Source: Gammaproteobacteria bacterium
GTDB lineage: Bacteria > Pseudomonadota > Gammaproteobacteria > Magnimaribacterales > Magnimaribacteraceae
NCBI GenBank assembly: GCA_004214065.1
Contig: SGZM01000008.1
Span: forward strand, 1-39,937
Reading direction: 5' to 3'
DNA: 39,937 nt
Shown: one piece after another, positions 17,765 to 25,026 of the stretch
Layout: each line of letters starts with the position of its first letter
Position numbering within the stretch: the first letter of the stretch is position 1
The notes under the pieces: generated by a model
The model's database searches: none
Told to the model about the DNA's origin: nothing
What the model saw: only the letters and a program-made list of their open reading frames with translations
Position numbers and translations under genes: made by a program

Positions 17765-18601
17765 TTATTTTTGAGGAATTTCTAGCTTTCCTAAAGTATC
17801 TAAATATTCTTTATTGACTTTATTTTCTCTAAATGGATTTGGATTATCTCTAAAGCTTTTTAAGGGTTGGCCTAAACCTTTAATGCCTCGGGCCCTCACT
17901 CTCTTTACTCTATCCAAATCTACTTCAATCAAAAGAGTTTCTTCAATTGATTCAGCTTCCGTTAAAATCTCACCTTCAGGCCCTATTATTATGGACTGAC
18001 CACAACCCTGTTTTCCACCAGCATTAACATCAATATAAAAGCACTGCTGCTGGACTGCAGTTGCTCTAGCCATTATCTTTTCTTCCTTACGATCACAAGT
18101 ATCTGTCAAGCTAGGATGAAGAATTATCTCTGCACCGTTCATGGCTAATGCTCTGCTACTCTCTGGAAACCATAAATCATAACAAATGTGTAAACCAAAT
18201 ATACCCACATCTGGAACTTCAAAGACACATGATTCATCTCCTCCAGTAATACCCTCCTCGTATGGCAAGAATGGGTAAGTTTTTGTACATAGAGTAATTA
18301 ATTCTCCTGTATTGGAGATCACAGGCGCCACATTGGTCATCTTTCCTTCTTGATGGTGATAGAAAGAACCTGGGATTAGCCATATATTCAGTTTTTTTGC
18401 TAATTCTTGAAAAGTCCCTAGGTGGTTATCTAAAGAATACTTATCTGATCTATTAGCGCCGCCCACAGCAAGCTCACTGGCTACTATCATTTCAACCCAA
18501 GGATATCTTTTTGAAGTTTGGATTATTGCATTAGTTAAGATCGTTAAATTATCTGAATAATTTAGGTCTAGTTGCAGTCCTGCTATAGAAAAATTTCTCA
18601 T
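17765..18601 (-). CDS. Nitrilase-superfamily carbon-nitrogen hydrolase
   Basis: The 278-residue cytoplasmic protein has the Glu-Lys-Cys triad of the family: Glu43 in IVASELAVGG, Lys107 in CTKTYPFLPYEEG and Cys140 in GLHICYDLWFPE. It should hydrolyse a C-N bond in an amide or carbamate; most nitrilase-like proteins with this motif pattern are amidases rather than true nitrilases. The start is an ATG 2 nt after the serine hydrolase stop, and LacI starts 2 nt after its stop, so the three are translationally close. Pairing with a beta-lactamase-fold amide or ester hydrolase suggests sequential removal of an acyl or amide group, perhaps from a modified sugar or an oligomeric amide. This role is an inference. 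Confidence 0.87.
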   Translation of the reverse strand: MRNFSIAGLQLDLNYSDNLTILTNAIIQTSKRYPWVEMIVASELAVGGANRSDKYSLDNHLGTFQELAKKLNIWLIPGSFYHHQEGKMTNVAPVISNTGELITLCTKTYPFLPYEEGITGGDESCVFEVPDVGIFGLHICYDLWFPESSRALAMNGAEIILHPSLTDTCDRKEEKIMARATAVQQQCFYIDVNAGGKQGCGQSIIIGPEGEILTEAESIEETLLIEVDLDRVKRVRARGIKGLGQPLKSFRDNPNPFRENKVNKEYLDTLGKLEIPQK

Positions 18602-18603
18602 GA

Positions 18604-20307
18604 CTAATTTGATTTACAGAAAGGAGACATTCTATTTGAAGCATTTACAGCTCTATCCCAAGAATACTCTTGATTATCACTAAAATAGTAATACATGGTT
18701 TGATTTGGCATAAATGCAACTGTTATACCTCCAAATCCTGACATGAACGGTATCCATACATCTTCTGGACAATTCAATCCACTACCTTTAAATTTTTTAG
18801 CCCAAAAACCATTATTGTAATAAAGAATATTTTCGATCGCGGTAAGTCCTCTTTGATTAGCATTAGATTGAAGGGCATCAGCTAAAACACCTTTCTCTGT
18901 TAATTCATTTTGTTCCATAAAAAATGCTCCTATTTTTAGAACATCATCTGCTGTCATAAACATTCCATATTCCATATAGGGGTGTCTAATAAAATCTATG
19001 GATCTTCTAATTTCGTATGTAGCTTGACTTAAATTCAGTTGCTTCCATAAAGGCAAGATTAAGTCTTTGTAAATATCAGCATTATCGCCATTTTTTGATT
19101 TATAGAAATTATTGAGCCCTACGCCCAGAATATATGTATCAGAGGAATGATAAGAGAGCTTCATTCCTGGAGGTGACTTTTTTGAGAACACTGAGCAAGC
19201 AAATTTAATTCTATCCTTATGGGTATAATTTAATGAAAATCCTTTGTTATTTAGATACCAATCTTCGCTGTACCACTTTTTATCGAAATAATGACCTGTT
19301 GCCATATTAAGTGCATGTTTAAACCTTACATCTTTCCATTTCTTTTGTTTACATGCTGGAACATGATCCTGAATATTTTCATTCATAATATTTGGATAGT
19401 CTTTTTCTAGCAAAGCTAAAGACATGGTAGCGACTAAAGATTTTGCAAGAGAAAATGACGGCAGCAGCATTGCATTGCAATAAGGGTAATTACCAGAACG
19501 TGTCTTGCATAATGAGCGGTGATGCGTAGAACCGTCATGGAAACCATAAACTGTTAAGTGTTCAGGTGAAACTTCTTTAGGAGATCCAAAATTCTTTTTT
19601 TCATCAAGTTTATTAATATTAGAAACAGAAGTAATTGAATTTTGAGATTCTACATAGAATAAGAAATCTGTTTCAGAAAACTCTATATCGTTAACACTCT
19701 CAGCTTGAATTATGCCTATCAGATCAAATTTAAAATAAGAGCATGTTTCAGCTGCTATTTGATAAAGGATATTTGAAATCTGACCGTCAAAATCAAAATC
19801 AAACACCATCACACCATTGTGTACACAATTCTGATTTTTCTGAACCAGTGCAAAAGGAATGGAGGATCTTGTATTGCCAAAATCATCTATCCAGCTTTGT
19901 CCACTGCCAAATTGAATATCCCAGTTAAGATTTTGGGTTGAACGGACAGATTGATTTACTGGGATTGCTTTTGAATCTTTAATAAGTATATCTAAGGAAA
20001 AGCTTGGGAATACATCCAAAACTTTGAAATTCTTATTCATCTCGAGTGAATCTTCAGAAATCTTAAATTTTCTTTGTGATGGAGCGCCTTTAAAAGTAAT
20101 ACGTTTAGCCAACTGGCCTTCGACAGAATATGCCCCTCTGGGTTTTTTGAAGTGCTTGTACTTAATTAGGTCAAGTTTTGGTTGGAAATTAGGGTCGGGC
20201 CACAAAAAAGGGTCTAATGGACTGAAAGCAAAAGTAGAAATCGAGAAAAAAATTAATGTAAAAAAAGTAATTAAACTTTTAATACGCTTTTGAAAAAAAG
20301 AAATCAT
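18604..20307 (-). CDS. Exported serine hydrolase, class C beta-lactamase fold (NylB/EstB-like)
   Basis: The 567-residue protein starts with a signal peptide (MISFFQKRIKSLITFFTLIFFSISTFAFS), so it acts in the periplasm or outside. About 200 residues of unassigned beta-rich sequence come first. The beta-lactamase-like domain follows with the catalytic SxxK in LPSFSLAKS (Ser286, Lys289) and a Tyr motif in KLSYHSSDTY (Tyr386), which replaces the YxN of true class C beta-lactamases. This pattern is seen in 6-aminohexanoate-oligomer hydrolases and carboxylesterases of the family, so amide or ester hydrolysis of an external compound is more likely than antibiotic resistance. It is the first gene of the operon ending in LacI. 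A perfect palindrome lies one base upstream of its ATG. Confidence 0.85.
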   Translation of the reverse strand: MISFFQKRIKSLITFFTLIFFSISTFAFSPLDPFLWPDPNFQPKLDLIKYKHFKKPRGAYSVEGQLAKRITFKGAPSQRKFKISEDSLEMNKNFKVLDVFPSFSLDILIKDSKAIPVNQSVRSTQNLNWDIQFGSGQSWIDDFGNTRSSIPFALVQKNQNCVHNGVMVFDFDFDGQISNILYQIAAETCSYFKFDLIGIIQAESVNDIEFSETDFLFYVESQNSITSVSNINKLDEKKNFGSPKEVSPEHLTVYGFHDGSTHHRSLCKTRSGNYPYCNAMLLPSFSLAKSLVATMSLALLEKDYPNIMNENIQDHVPACKQKKWKDVRFKHALNMATGHYFDKKWYSEDWYLNNKGFSLNYTHKDRIKFACSVFSKKSPPGMKLSYHSSDTYILGVGLNNFYKSKNGDNADIYKDLILPLWKQLNLSQATYEIRRSIDFIRHPYMEYGMFMTADDVLKIGAFFMEQNELTEKGVLADALQSNANQRGLTAIENILYYNNGFWAKKFKGSGLNCPEDVWIPFMSGFGGITVAFMPNQTMYYYFSDNQEYSWDRAVNASNRMSPFCKSN

Positions 20308-20308
20308 A

Positions 20309-20326
20309 CTGACAATATTATGTCAG
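20309..20326. promoter_or_regulatory. Perfect 18-bp palindrome abutting the serine-hydrolase start codon
   Basis: CTGACAATATTATGTCAG is fully palindromic and ends one base from the ATG at 20305-20307. On the minus strand it contains TGACATAAT, an extended -10 motif, which would place the start at or just before the ATG (leaderless mRNA). Its CTGACA half-site also occurs in the operator of the nearby TonB receptor. It may be an operator or a start-codon-proximal hairpin. Confidence 0.55.
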
Positions 20327-20338
20327 GCATCTTTTTTA

Positions 20339-21748
20339 TTAAAGTTTTAAATACCTTATCTCTATAGCGTCAGCTGATTTTTCTGACAAGATTCCAGATA
20401 TAACAACAAATTTAAGATCTTTCTCGGGCTGAAGTTCTTTCTTGATTATTTTCATTACGGAATCAATATTTTTTTCATGGTTAACATGCATAGGGGAATA
20501 GAAGCTATTAACTGAACCAGCAAGAGAAAGTTGATTTAGAGTTTTTTTATTATTACTAAAGGCAAAAACTGGAATCATGAAAGGTTTGGCATTTGAAACA
20601 ATTTCGGCGGTTTGGCCAGACCTTGTAATGGCAATAATTCCATCTGCCTCTATTGATTCGGCTATATTCTTTGTGGCGATACCAAGATACTGCCAATCAG
20701 TTTCAGAAATAAGCTTAGTTTCATAGCCTAGGGTTTTGTATCTCTCGGTCTGACTTGCAATTCTAGATATGAAATTAACGCATTCTACTGGGTATTTCCC
20801 AACTGTTGTTTCTCCTGAAAGCATGACGGCATCAGCCCCTTCATAAATTGCATTTGCTACGTCAGTAACCTCAGCTCGAGTTGGAGTTGGATTTTCAATC
20901 ATTGATTCTAACAGGTGAGTAGCAACAATAGATCTTACTCCATGTTTAGCGCAATTAGACATAATCTTTCTTTGTATATTAGGTAAATTTGATAGATCGG
21001 TTTCAATTCCTAGGTCTCCTCGCGCAACCATTACGGCATCTGAGACTTTACAAATATCTTCAATGTTAGCTAGACCTTCCCTGTCTTCTATTTTAGAAAT
21101 AATTTTTACCTTTTTACCTTGCCTTTTCATGACAGCCTTTAAGTCATCTATATCAGAAGCATCTCTCACAAAAGACAAAGCAATAAAATCTACGTTTTCT
21201 TTTAAGCCAAATAGAATATCTCGCTTGTCCTTTTCAGTTACCGAAGGTAAATTAATTCTTATACCTGGAAGGTTTACATGTCTTTTACTGCCAAGCTTTC
21301 CTCCGTCAAGCACTGTACATTCCAATTCATTTTTTGTCTTTTTAAGAACTTTAAAGTTCAGTAAGCCGTTATCTAAGCTAATTAAAGTCCCAACATTGAC
21401 ACTTTGAATTAATTCATCGTAATGCACCCTAATTGAAGTGGTCTCAACATCCACATCATCTCTAATAGTAAAAGAGACTAGCTGTCCTGGTTCTAGGTTA
21501 ACAACCGAAGAGGTGTCTCCAGTTCTTATTTCTGGACCTTGAGTGTCCAATAATATGCCTACAGGATTTTTTACTTCTTCGTTTAATTTTTTTATTCGAT
21601 CAATAACTTTCTTTGCGTTTTTATGGTCTGAATGAGACATGTTTAAACGGGCTACATTCATTCCTGCTTTGTAAAGCTTCTTAAGACTAGAGTAAGTTTC
21701 AGTAGCTGGCCCGATAGTGCAGATTATTTTTGTTCTCTTGAGATTCAT
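20339..21748 (-). CDS. pyk: Pyruvate kinase
   Basis: Glycolytic enzyme converting phosphoenolpyruvate and ADP to pyruvate and ATP in the cytosol. From the ATG at 21746-21748 it has 469 residues. The frame is open to 21829, but the extra N-terminus is translated from a terminator hairpin and does not resemble the family, whereas NLKRTKIICTIGPAT is the canonical start. Other family marks are MNVARLNMSHSD, LLDTQGPEIRTGD, IISKIEDREGL (catalytic Lys), ARGDLGIE (Mg and substrate site), VATHLLESMI and DAVMLSGETTVGKYP, followed by the C-terminal domain. It lies between a TonB receptor and the serine-hydrolase operon, both on the same strand. No clear ribosome-binding site is visible. It could receive PEP from the neighbouring sugar pathway, but pyruvate kinase is a general housekeeping function. 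Confidence 0.96.
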   Translation of the reverse strand: MNLKRTKIICTIGPATETYSSLKKLYKAGMNVARLNMSHSDHKNAKKVIDRIKKLNEEVKNPVGILLDTQGPEIRTGDTSSVVNLEPGQLVSFTIRDDVDVETTSIRVHYDELIQSVNVGTLISLDNGLLNFKVLKKTKNELECTVLDGGKLGSKRHVNLPGIRINLPSVTEKDKRDILFGLKENVDFIALSFVRDASDIDDLKAVMKRQGKKVKIISKIEDREGLANIEDICKVSDAVMVARGDLGIETDLSNLPNIQRKIMSNCAKHGVRSIVATHLLESMIENPTPTRAEVTDVANAIYEGADAVMLSGETTVGKYPVECVNFISRIASQTERYKTLGYETKLISETDWQYLGIATKNIAESIEADGIIAITRSGQTAEIVSNAKPFMIPVFAFSNNKKTLNQLSLAGSVNSFYSPMHVNHEKNIDSVMKIIKKELQPEKDLKFVVISGILSEKSADAIEIRYLKL

Positions 21749-21790
21749 TAAGAGTGCGGATTCTACTGAAGTTAATTTTAAATGCCATAA

Positions 21791-21820
21791 AAAAAAACAG
21801 GCTCCGAAGAGCCTGTTTTT
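21791..21820. terminator. Terminator after TonB receptor 1
   Basis: CAGGCTC (21798-21804) / GAGCCTG (21809-21815) with a CGAA tetraloop, A7 on one side and T5 on the other, so it can act in both directions. Leftward it ends the receptor transcript 12 nt after its stop codon. The same stem follows the paralogous receptor at 24990-25007, indicating that gene and terminator were duplicated together. Confidence 0.88.
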
Positions 21821-21831
21821 ATTAAACAAGA

Positions 21832-24800
21832 CTAAAAACGATATCTTAAGTCTACTCCCATTATTCTTGGAGGTAGAGCTGTAACAGATTTTCTGTAGTT
21901 TGTTTCGTGGTCCCCTGTGCTTAGAGCATAGTAATTATCATTATCAAATAAGTTACTTATATATGCTCTCACTGAAGTTGCACCATCATTACTGTACCAA
22001 GAGATGTTTAAATTAGTAGTTTCTCTTGAAGAAATCTCATCTAAAGGTCTTTGAACACCTGAAGCAGAGAATTCACCTGTGTAGGAATGACTCAACAACC
22101 ACCATAATGGTCCTACAGGAGAATCCATCTCATAAGTCACCCTAACAGTGTGCTTAATTTCAGGAATACCTTTCAACGGTCCTCCTTTAAGATTTACAGT
22201 GTAATCTTCTGCAAAACTTGGATCATCAACCGTACATCCAACATATCCTTGAGTACATAGACCAAAAACTGGTACTGGATTTACCGGATCATCTACAGTA
22301 AATACGTTGTAGTCCTCTCCATATTCAGTTTCAGTGTAACTAAAGTTCGCAGCTATATTAAGCCTATCACTTGCTTGATATTGGATTTCTGTTTCAAAAC
22401 CTTTGTTAGTAATTCCATCTGCATTTGAAACAAACTGAGCTCCCGCTCCCCTAATTGGATCAAACTGATCTAGCTGATCTTGGTAACCGTCATATTTATA
22501 TTGATAGATAGAAGCAAATATTTGTAGCGTATCATCTAAGTGAAGTCCTTTATATCCAATCTCTACTGCTTCCACTTCTTCTTGATCATAAGATACTAGA
22601 CGAAGATCGTCTCCAATTGGAACACCAAATTCATCTCTTACATCATCATATTGACCGGAGACACCTAATGCGTATCCTCCAGATCTAAAGCCAGTAGTTA
22701 CAGAGAAGTACCATAGTTGATAATCATTAGGCTCATAGTCAAGATTTATCCTAAAGTTAGTATCGCTCCATTTATCTTTATCTTGAACAAGCCTTCTATA
22801 ACTATAAGGTATACCTTGTCCTAGCCTAAGAGGTGTAGCACAGTCACTCGCAGTAATATCACAAGTTGGAGTAATAGGATTATTAGGGTCAATAGATAGT
22901 GAATAAATAGCATTCGCAGGAATTAAACCAGCTCCAGCTGCAGCAGTCCATTGTGCTACCAGTGCAGGATCATAGTTATAAGAAGCAGCACCCATAGCTA
23001 CGTTTGTAGCAGCTAATGCCGTAACTCCTTGACTTCCAAGGGCAGCAAAAGGTGCACCTGTTAAAAGGTTTAAAGCAGGAAGATAAGGCGCTAATGCACT
23101 TGCAAATAACTCCGTGTATCCACCAGCATTTTCAGAAGCTCCTTTCTCATCCTCTGCATACCTTGCACCCAAAGTAAGCGCAAATTCATCATTTATTTGC
23201 CAAGTTCCTTGAGTAAAGACAGCATAAGCATCATTTTGGACTTCATTTTTATGTCCATAAACTCTCCCTAAAGAATCTCCGCCCCATCTACCGGTCACAG
23301 TTCTTCCTAAAACAACACTATCTTCATTAACATGAGGAGCTGTTGCCCATGTTCCGTAAGGATTTGTTGCGCCAAAAAGACTCATCATGTTTATGGATGG
23401 TATAAATGGTAATCCAGGAAGAGCTAATTCAATTCCTGTAGCATCTGCAAGTGTTCCCCAAGGAGTGTCAAGTACACCATAATTAGCTGCATTTAATATA
23501 TAAGGAGCATTATTAGATAATGAATAAGTTTGTTGTCTATTCTCATCCATAAAGAATACACCTGAAGTTACTTCAATATTATCGGCAAGCATCCAATTCA
23601 AATTAAGCTCATGTGTTGTCATATGAACATCTTCACGTACTGTTGTTCTATACTGAGAAAAGGTCGTATTATTGGTCTCGTCTTGATCAATATTAAAATC
23701 ATAGTTGTAATCAACCTTTCCATATAGATAGGTTAAGGTCATTTCATCGTTGATGTCCCAAGTGAAATTAAGTTGCTGACCTTCATGCTCAAATCTTTCT
23801 CTATTTGATGCACAAGCTGGAGGGCCGTAAGGAAAATCATTACATCCTGCATCATGGTTTACATCCACGTCATATGTTCCTATTACGGAAGGGGCATCGC
23901 CTCTGCCATACATTGGATTCATTCTTTGTGGAAAACCTATAATATCAACACCCGGTCTTCTTGGGGCACCGTAAGCCACTTGACCAGTTATACTATTAGT
24001 AAATTTCATAGCTCCTGGAGTATCAGCTGTAACAGCCCTTAATCCATATACAGCATCAGTTGTATTTCTAGTTCCTCTGTTAGCTCCATATCCTTCATTT
24101 AATAAAATTCTATTACCTATAATTCTATCTGAAAGTCTATCGTTTGCTCTGATTTGAAGACTCATATCATCATTAATATTCCATAATAGAGTCATGGCAA
24201 AATTCTGATCATCTAATGAGTCAGTATCAGGGCCAGTTCCGATATTTTTTTGAACACCATCTCTATCTGAAGTCATTCCTGTAAATCTGTAGGCAATACT
24301 GTCACTAATAGGAGCTGAACTCATTAAGTAATACTGCTCCATACCATAGTCACCTAGAATAGTTCTTACTTCTCCTTCGGCCTCAAAAGTAGGTTTTTTA
24401 GTGATGTAGTTGATAGCACCACCGATTGAGTTACGACCATATAGTGTTCCTTGTGGTCCACGAAGCACCTCAATACGTTCTACGTCGTAAAGATAGCTTT
24501 CACCAGCTGCTATACCGAAGTCAGGTGAATAAATGCCATTATAGTAAGTCGCAACACCTGGATCTCCACCAAGTGCCCTAAAGTTACGACCAACACCTCT
24601 AATTCTTACATCGTAAGCATCTCTTGTCGTAGCCGGCAATTGATCCATTAAATCATTGGCGCCTTGCATTCCTAAATCTTCAATTAATGAAGCATCGAAT
24701 GCTGTTATAGACATAGAAGTATCAGAAACAGTAGAAGTTCTCTTTTCTGCTGTTACTGTAATTTCTTCGATTCCTCCTCTATCTTTTTCTTCCTCTTCAT

Positions 24801-24867
24801 CAGCAAATACGCCGAAAGAAAAAGAAACAGCAAGAGTAAGACAGGCTAAATTTATAAGTTTTGACAT
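21832..24867 (-). CDS. TonB-dependent receptor 1 (FecA/iron-complex type, substrate unknown)
   Basis: Outer-membrane active transporter of 1011 residues. A signal peptide (about 1-22, ending SFGVFA) is followed by an acidic stretch and the TonB box EEITVTAEKR (34-43). The plug domain has DVRIRGVGRNFRALGGDPGVA and VEVLRGPQGTLYGRNSIGGA-like motifs typical of FecA-type receptors. The long barrel ends in aromatic GVDLRYRF, the outer-membrane signature. A strong ribosome-binding site (GGGGAGG) precedes the ATG. It is a tandem paralogue of the next gene (same order of motifs throughout; in one 108-nt plug segment the DNA is identical) and related to the receptor at 32658-35534. Annotation as an iron-siderophore receptor would be habit only; the three relatives may import different organics. 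Its leader carries a GGA-loop hairpin. Confidence 0.93.
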   Translation of the reverse strand: MSKLINLACLTLAVSFSFGVFADEEEEKDRGGIEEITVTAEKRTSTVSDTSMSITAFDASLIEDLGMQGANDLMDQLPATTRDAYDVRIRGVGRNFRALGGDPGVATYYNGIYSPDFGIAAGESYLYDVERIEVLRGPQGTLYGRNSIGGAINYITKKPTFEAEGEVRTILGDYGMEQYYLMSSAPISDSIAYRFTGMTSDRDGVQKNIGTGPDTDSLDDQNFAMTLLWNINDDMSLQIRANDRLSDRIIGNRILLNEGYGANRGTRNTTDAVYGLRAVTADTPGAMKFTNSITGQVAYGAPRRPGVDIIGFPQRMNPMYGRGDAPSVIGTYDVDVNHDAGCNDFPYGPPACASNRERFEHEGQQLNFTWDINDEMTLTYLYGKVDYNYDFNIDQDETNNTTFSQYRTTVREDVHMTTHELNLNWMLADNIEVTSGVFFMDENRQQTYSLSNNAPYILNAANYGVLDTPWGTLADATGIELALPGLPFIPSINMMSLFGATNPYGTWATAPHVNEDSVVLGRTVTGRWGGDSLGRVYGHKNEVQNDAYAVFTQGTWQINDEFALTLGARYAEDEKGASENAGGYTELFASALAPYLPALNLLTGAPFAALGSQGVTALAATNVAMGAASYNYDPALVAQWTAAAGAGLIPANAIYSLSIDPNNPITPTCDITASDCATPLRLGQGIPYSYRRLVQDKDKWSDTNFRINLDYEPNDYQLWYFSVTTGFRSGGYALGVSGQYDDVRDEFGVPIGDDLRLVSYDQEEVEAVEIGYKGLHLDDTLQIFASIYQYKYDGYQDQLDQFDPIRGAGAQFVSNADGITNKGFETEIQYQASDRLNIAANFSYTETEYGEDYNVFTVDDPVNPVPVFGLCTQGYVGCTVDDPSFAEDYTVNLKGGPLKGIPEIKHTVRVTYEMDSPVGPLWWLLSHSYTGEFSASGVQRPLDEISSRETTNLNISWYSNDGATSVRAYISNLFDNDNYYALSTGDHETNYRKSVTALPPRIMGVDLRYRF
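24383..24490. repeat. 108-nt tract identical to 27533-27640 (receptor plug)
   Basis: Within the plug-coding part of the two tandem receptors these 108 bases are identical at every position, including third codon positions, while the flanking coding sequence differs at many synonymous sites. It encodes the VERIEVLRGPQGTLYGRNSI region. Recent gene conversion between the paralogues is the simplest explanation. Confidence 0.9.
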
Positions 24868-24915
24868 GGTATCCTCCCCAAATGCAGACTTTACTGCGTT
24901 TTTTAAATTCCATTT

Positions 24916-24942
24916 AACGGAAAAGGTTCCATTTTTTCCGTT
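24916..24942 (-). promoter_or_regulatory. Leader hairpin of TonB receptor 1, GGA in loop
   Basis: The arms AACGGAAAA (24916-24924) and TTTTCCGTT (24934-24942) pair over 9 bp. Read on the sense (minus) strand, the 9-nt loop is AATGGAACC. It lies about 50 nt upstream of the ribosome-binding site, which itself contains GGA. A weak possible promoter lies just upstream (ATGCAA 24975-24980 / AATTTA 24951-24956 on the plus strand, 18-nt spacer), which would put the hairpin at the 5' end of the mRNA. Confidence 0.55.
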
Positions 24943-24981
24943 TCATGCGCAATTTAGCATGATTTAAATAAAGCATGCAAG

Positions 24982-25007
24982 AAAAAAAACAGGCTCCTAA
25001 GAGCCTG
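24982..25007. terminator. Terminator after TonB receptor 2
   Basis: CAGGCTC (24990-24996) / GAGCCTG (25001-25007) with a CTAA loop, preceded by A8, giving T8 for leftward transcription. It lies just after the receptor 2 stop codon. The stem is identical to that at 21798-21815, and only the tetraloop differs. Confidence 0.88.
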
Positions 25008-25026
25008 TTTTAATGTTATCTAATTC

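Noticed and set aside
18604-20307. Beta-lactamase resistance gene
   Set aside because: The YxN motif is replaced by Y-H-S, a long extra N-terminal region is present and the operon is a catabolic one; an esterase or amidase role fits better.
21749-21829. Longer N-terminus for pyruvate kinase
   Set aside because: The extra residues come from the terminator hairpin of the upstream receptor and do not resemble the pyruvate kinase family start.
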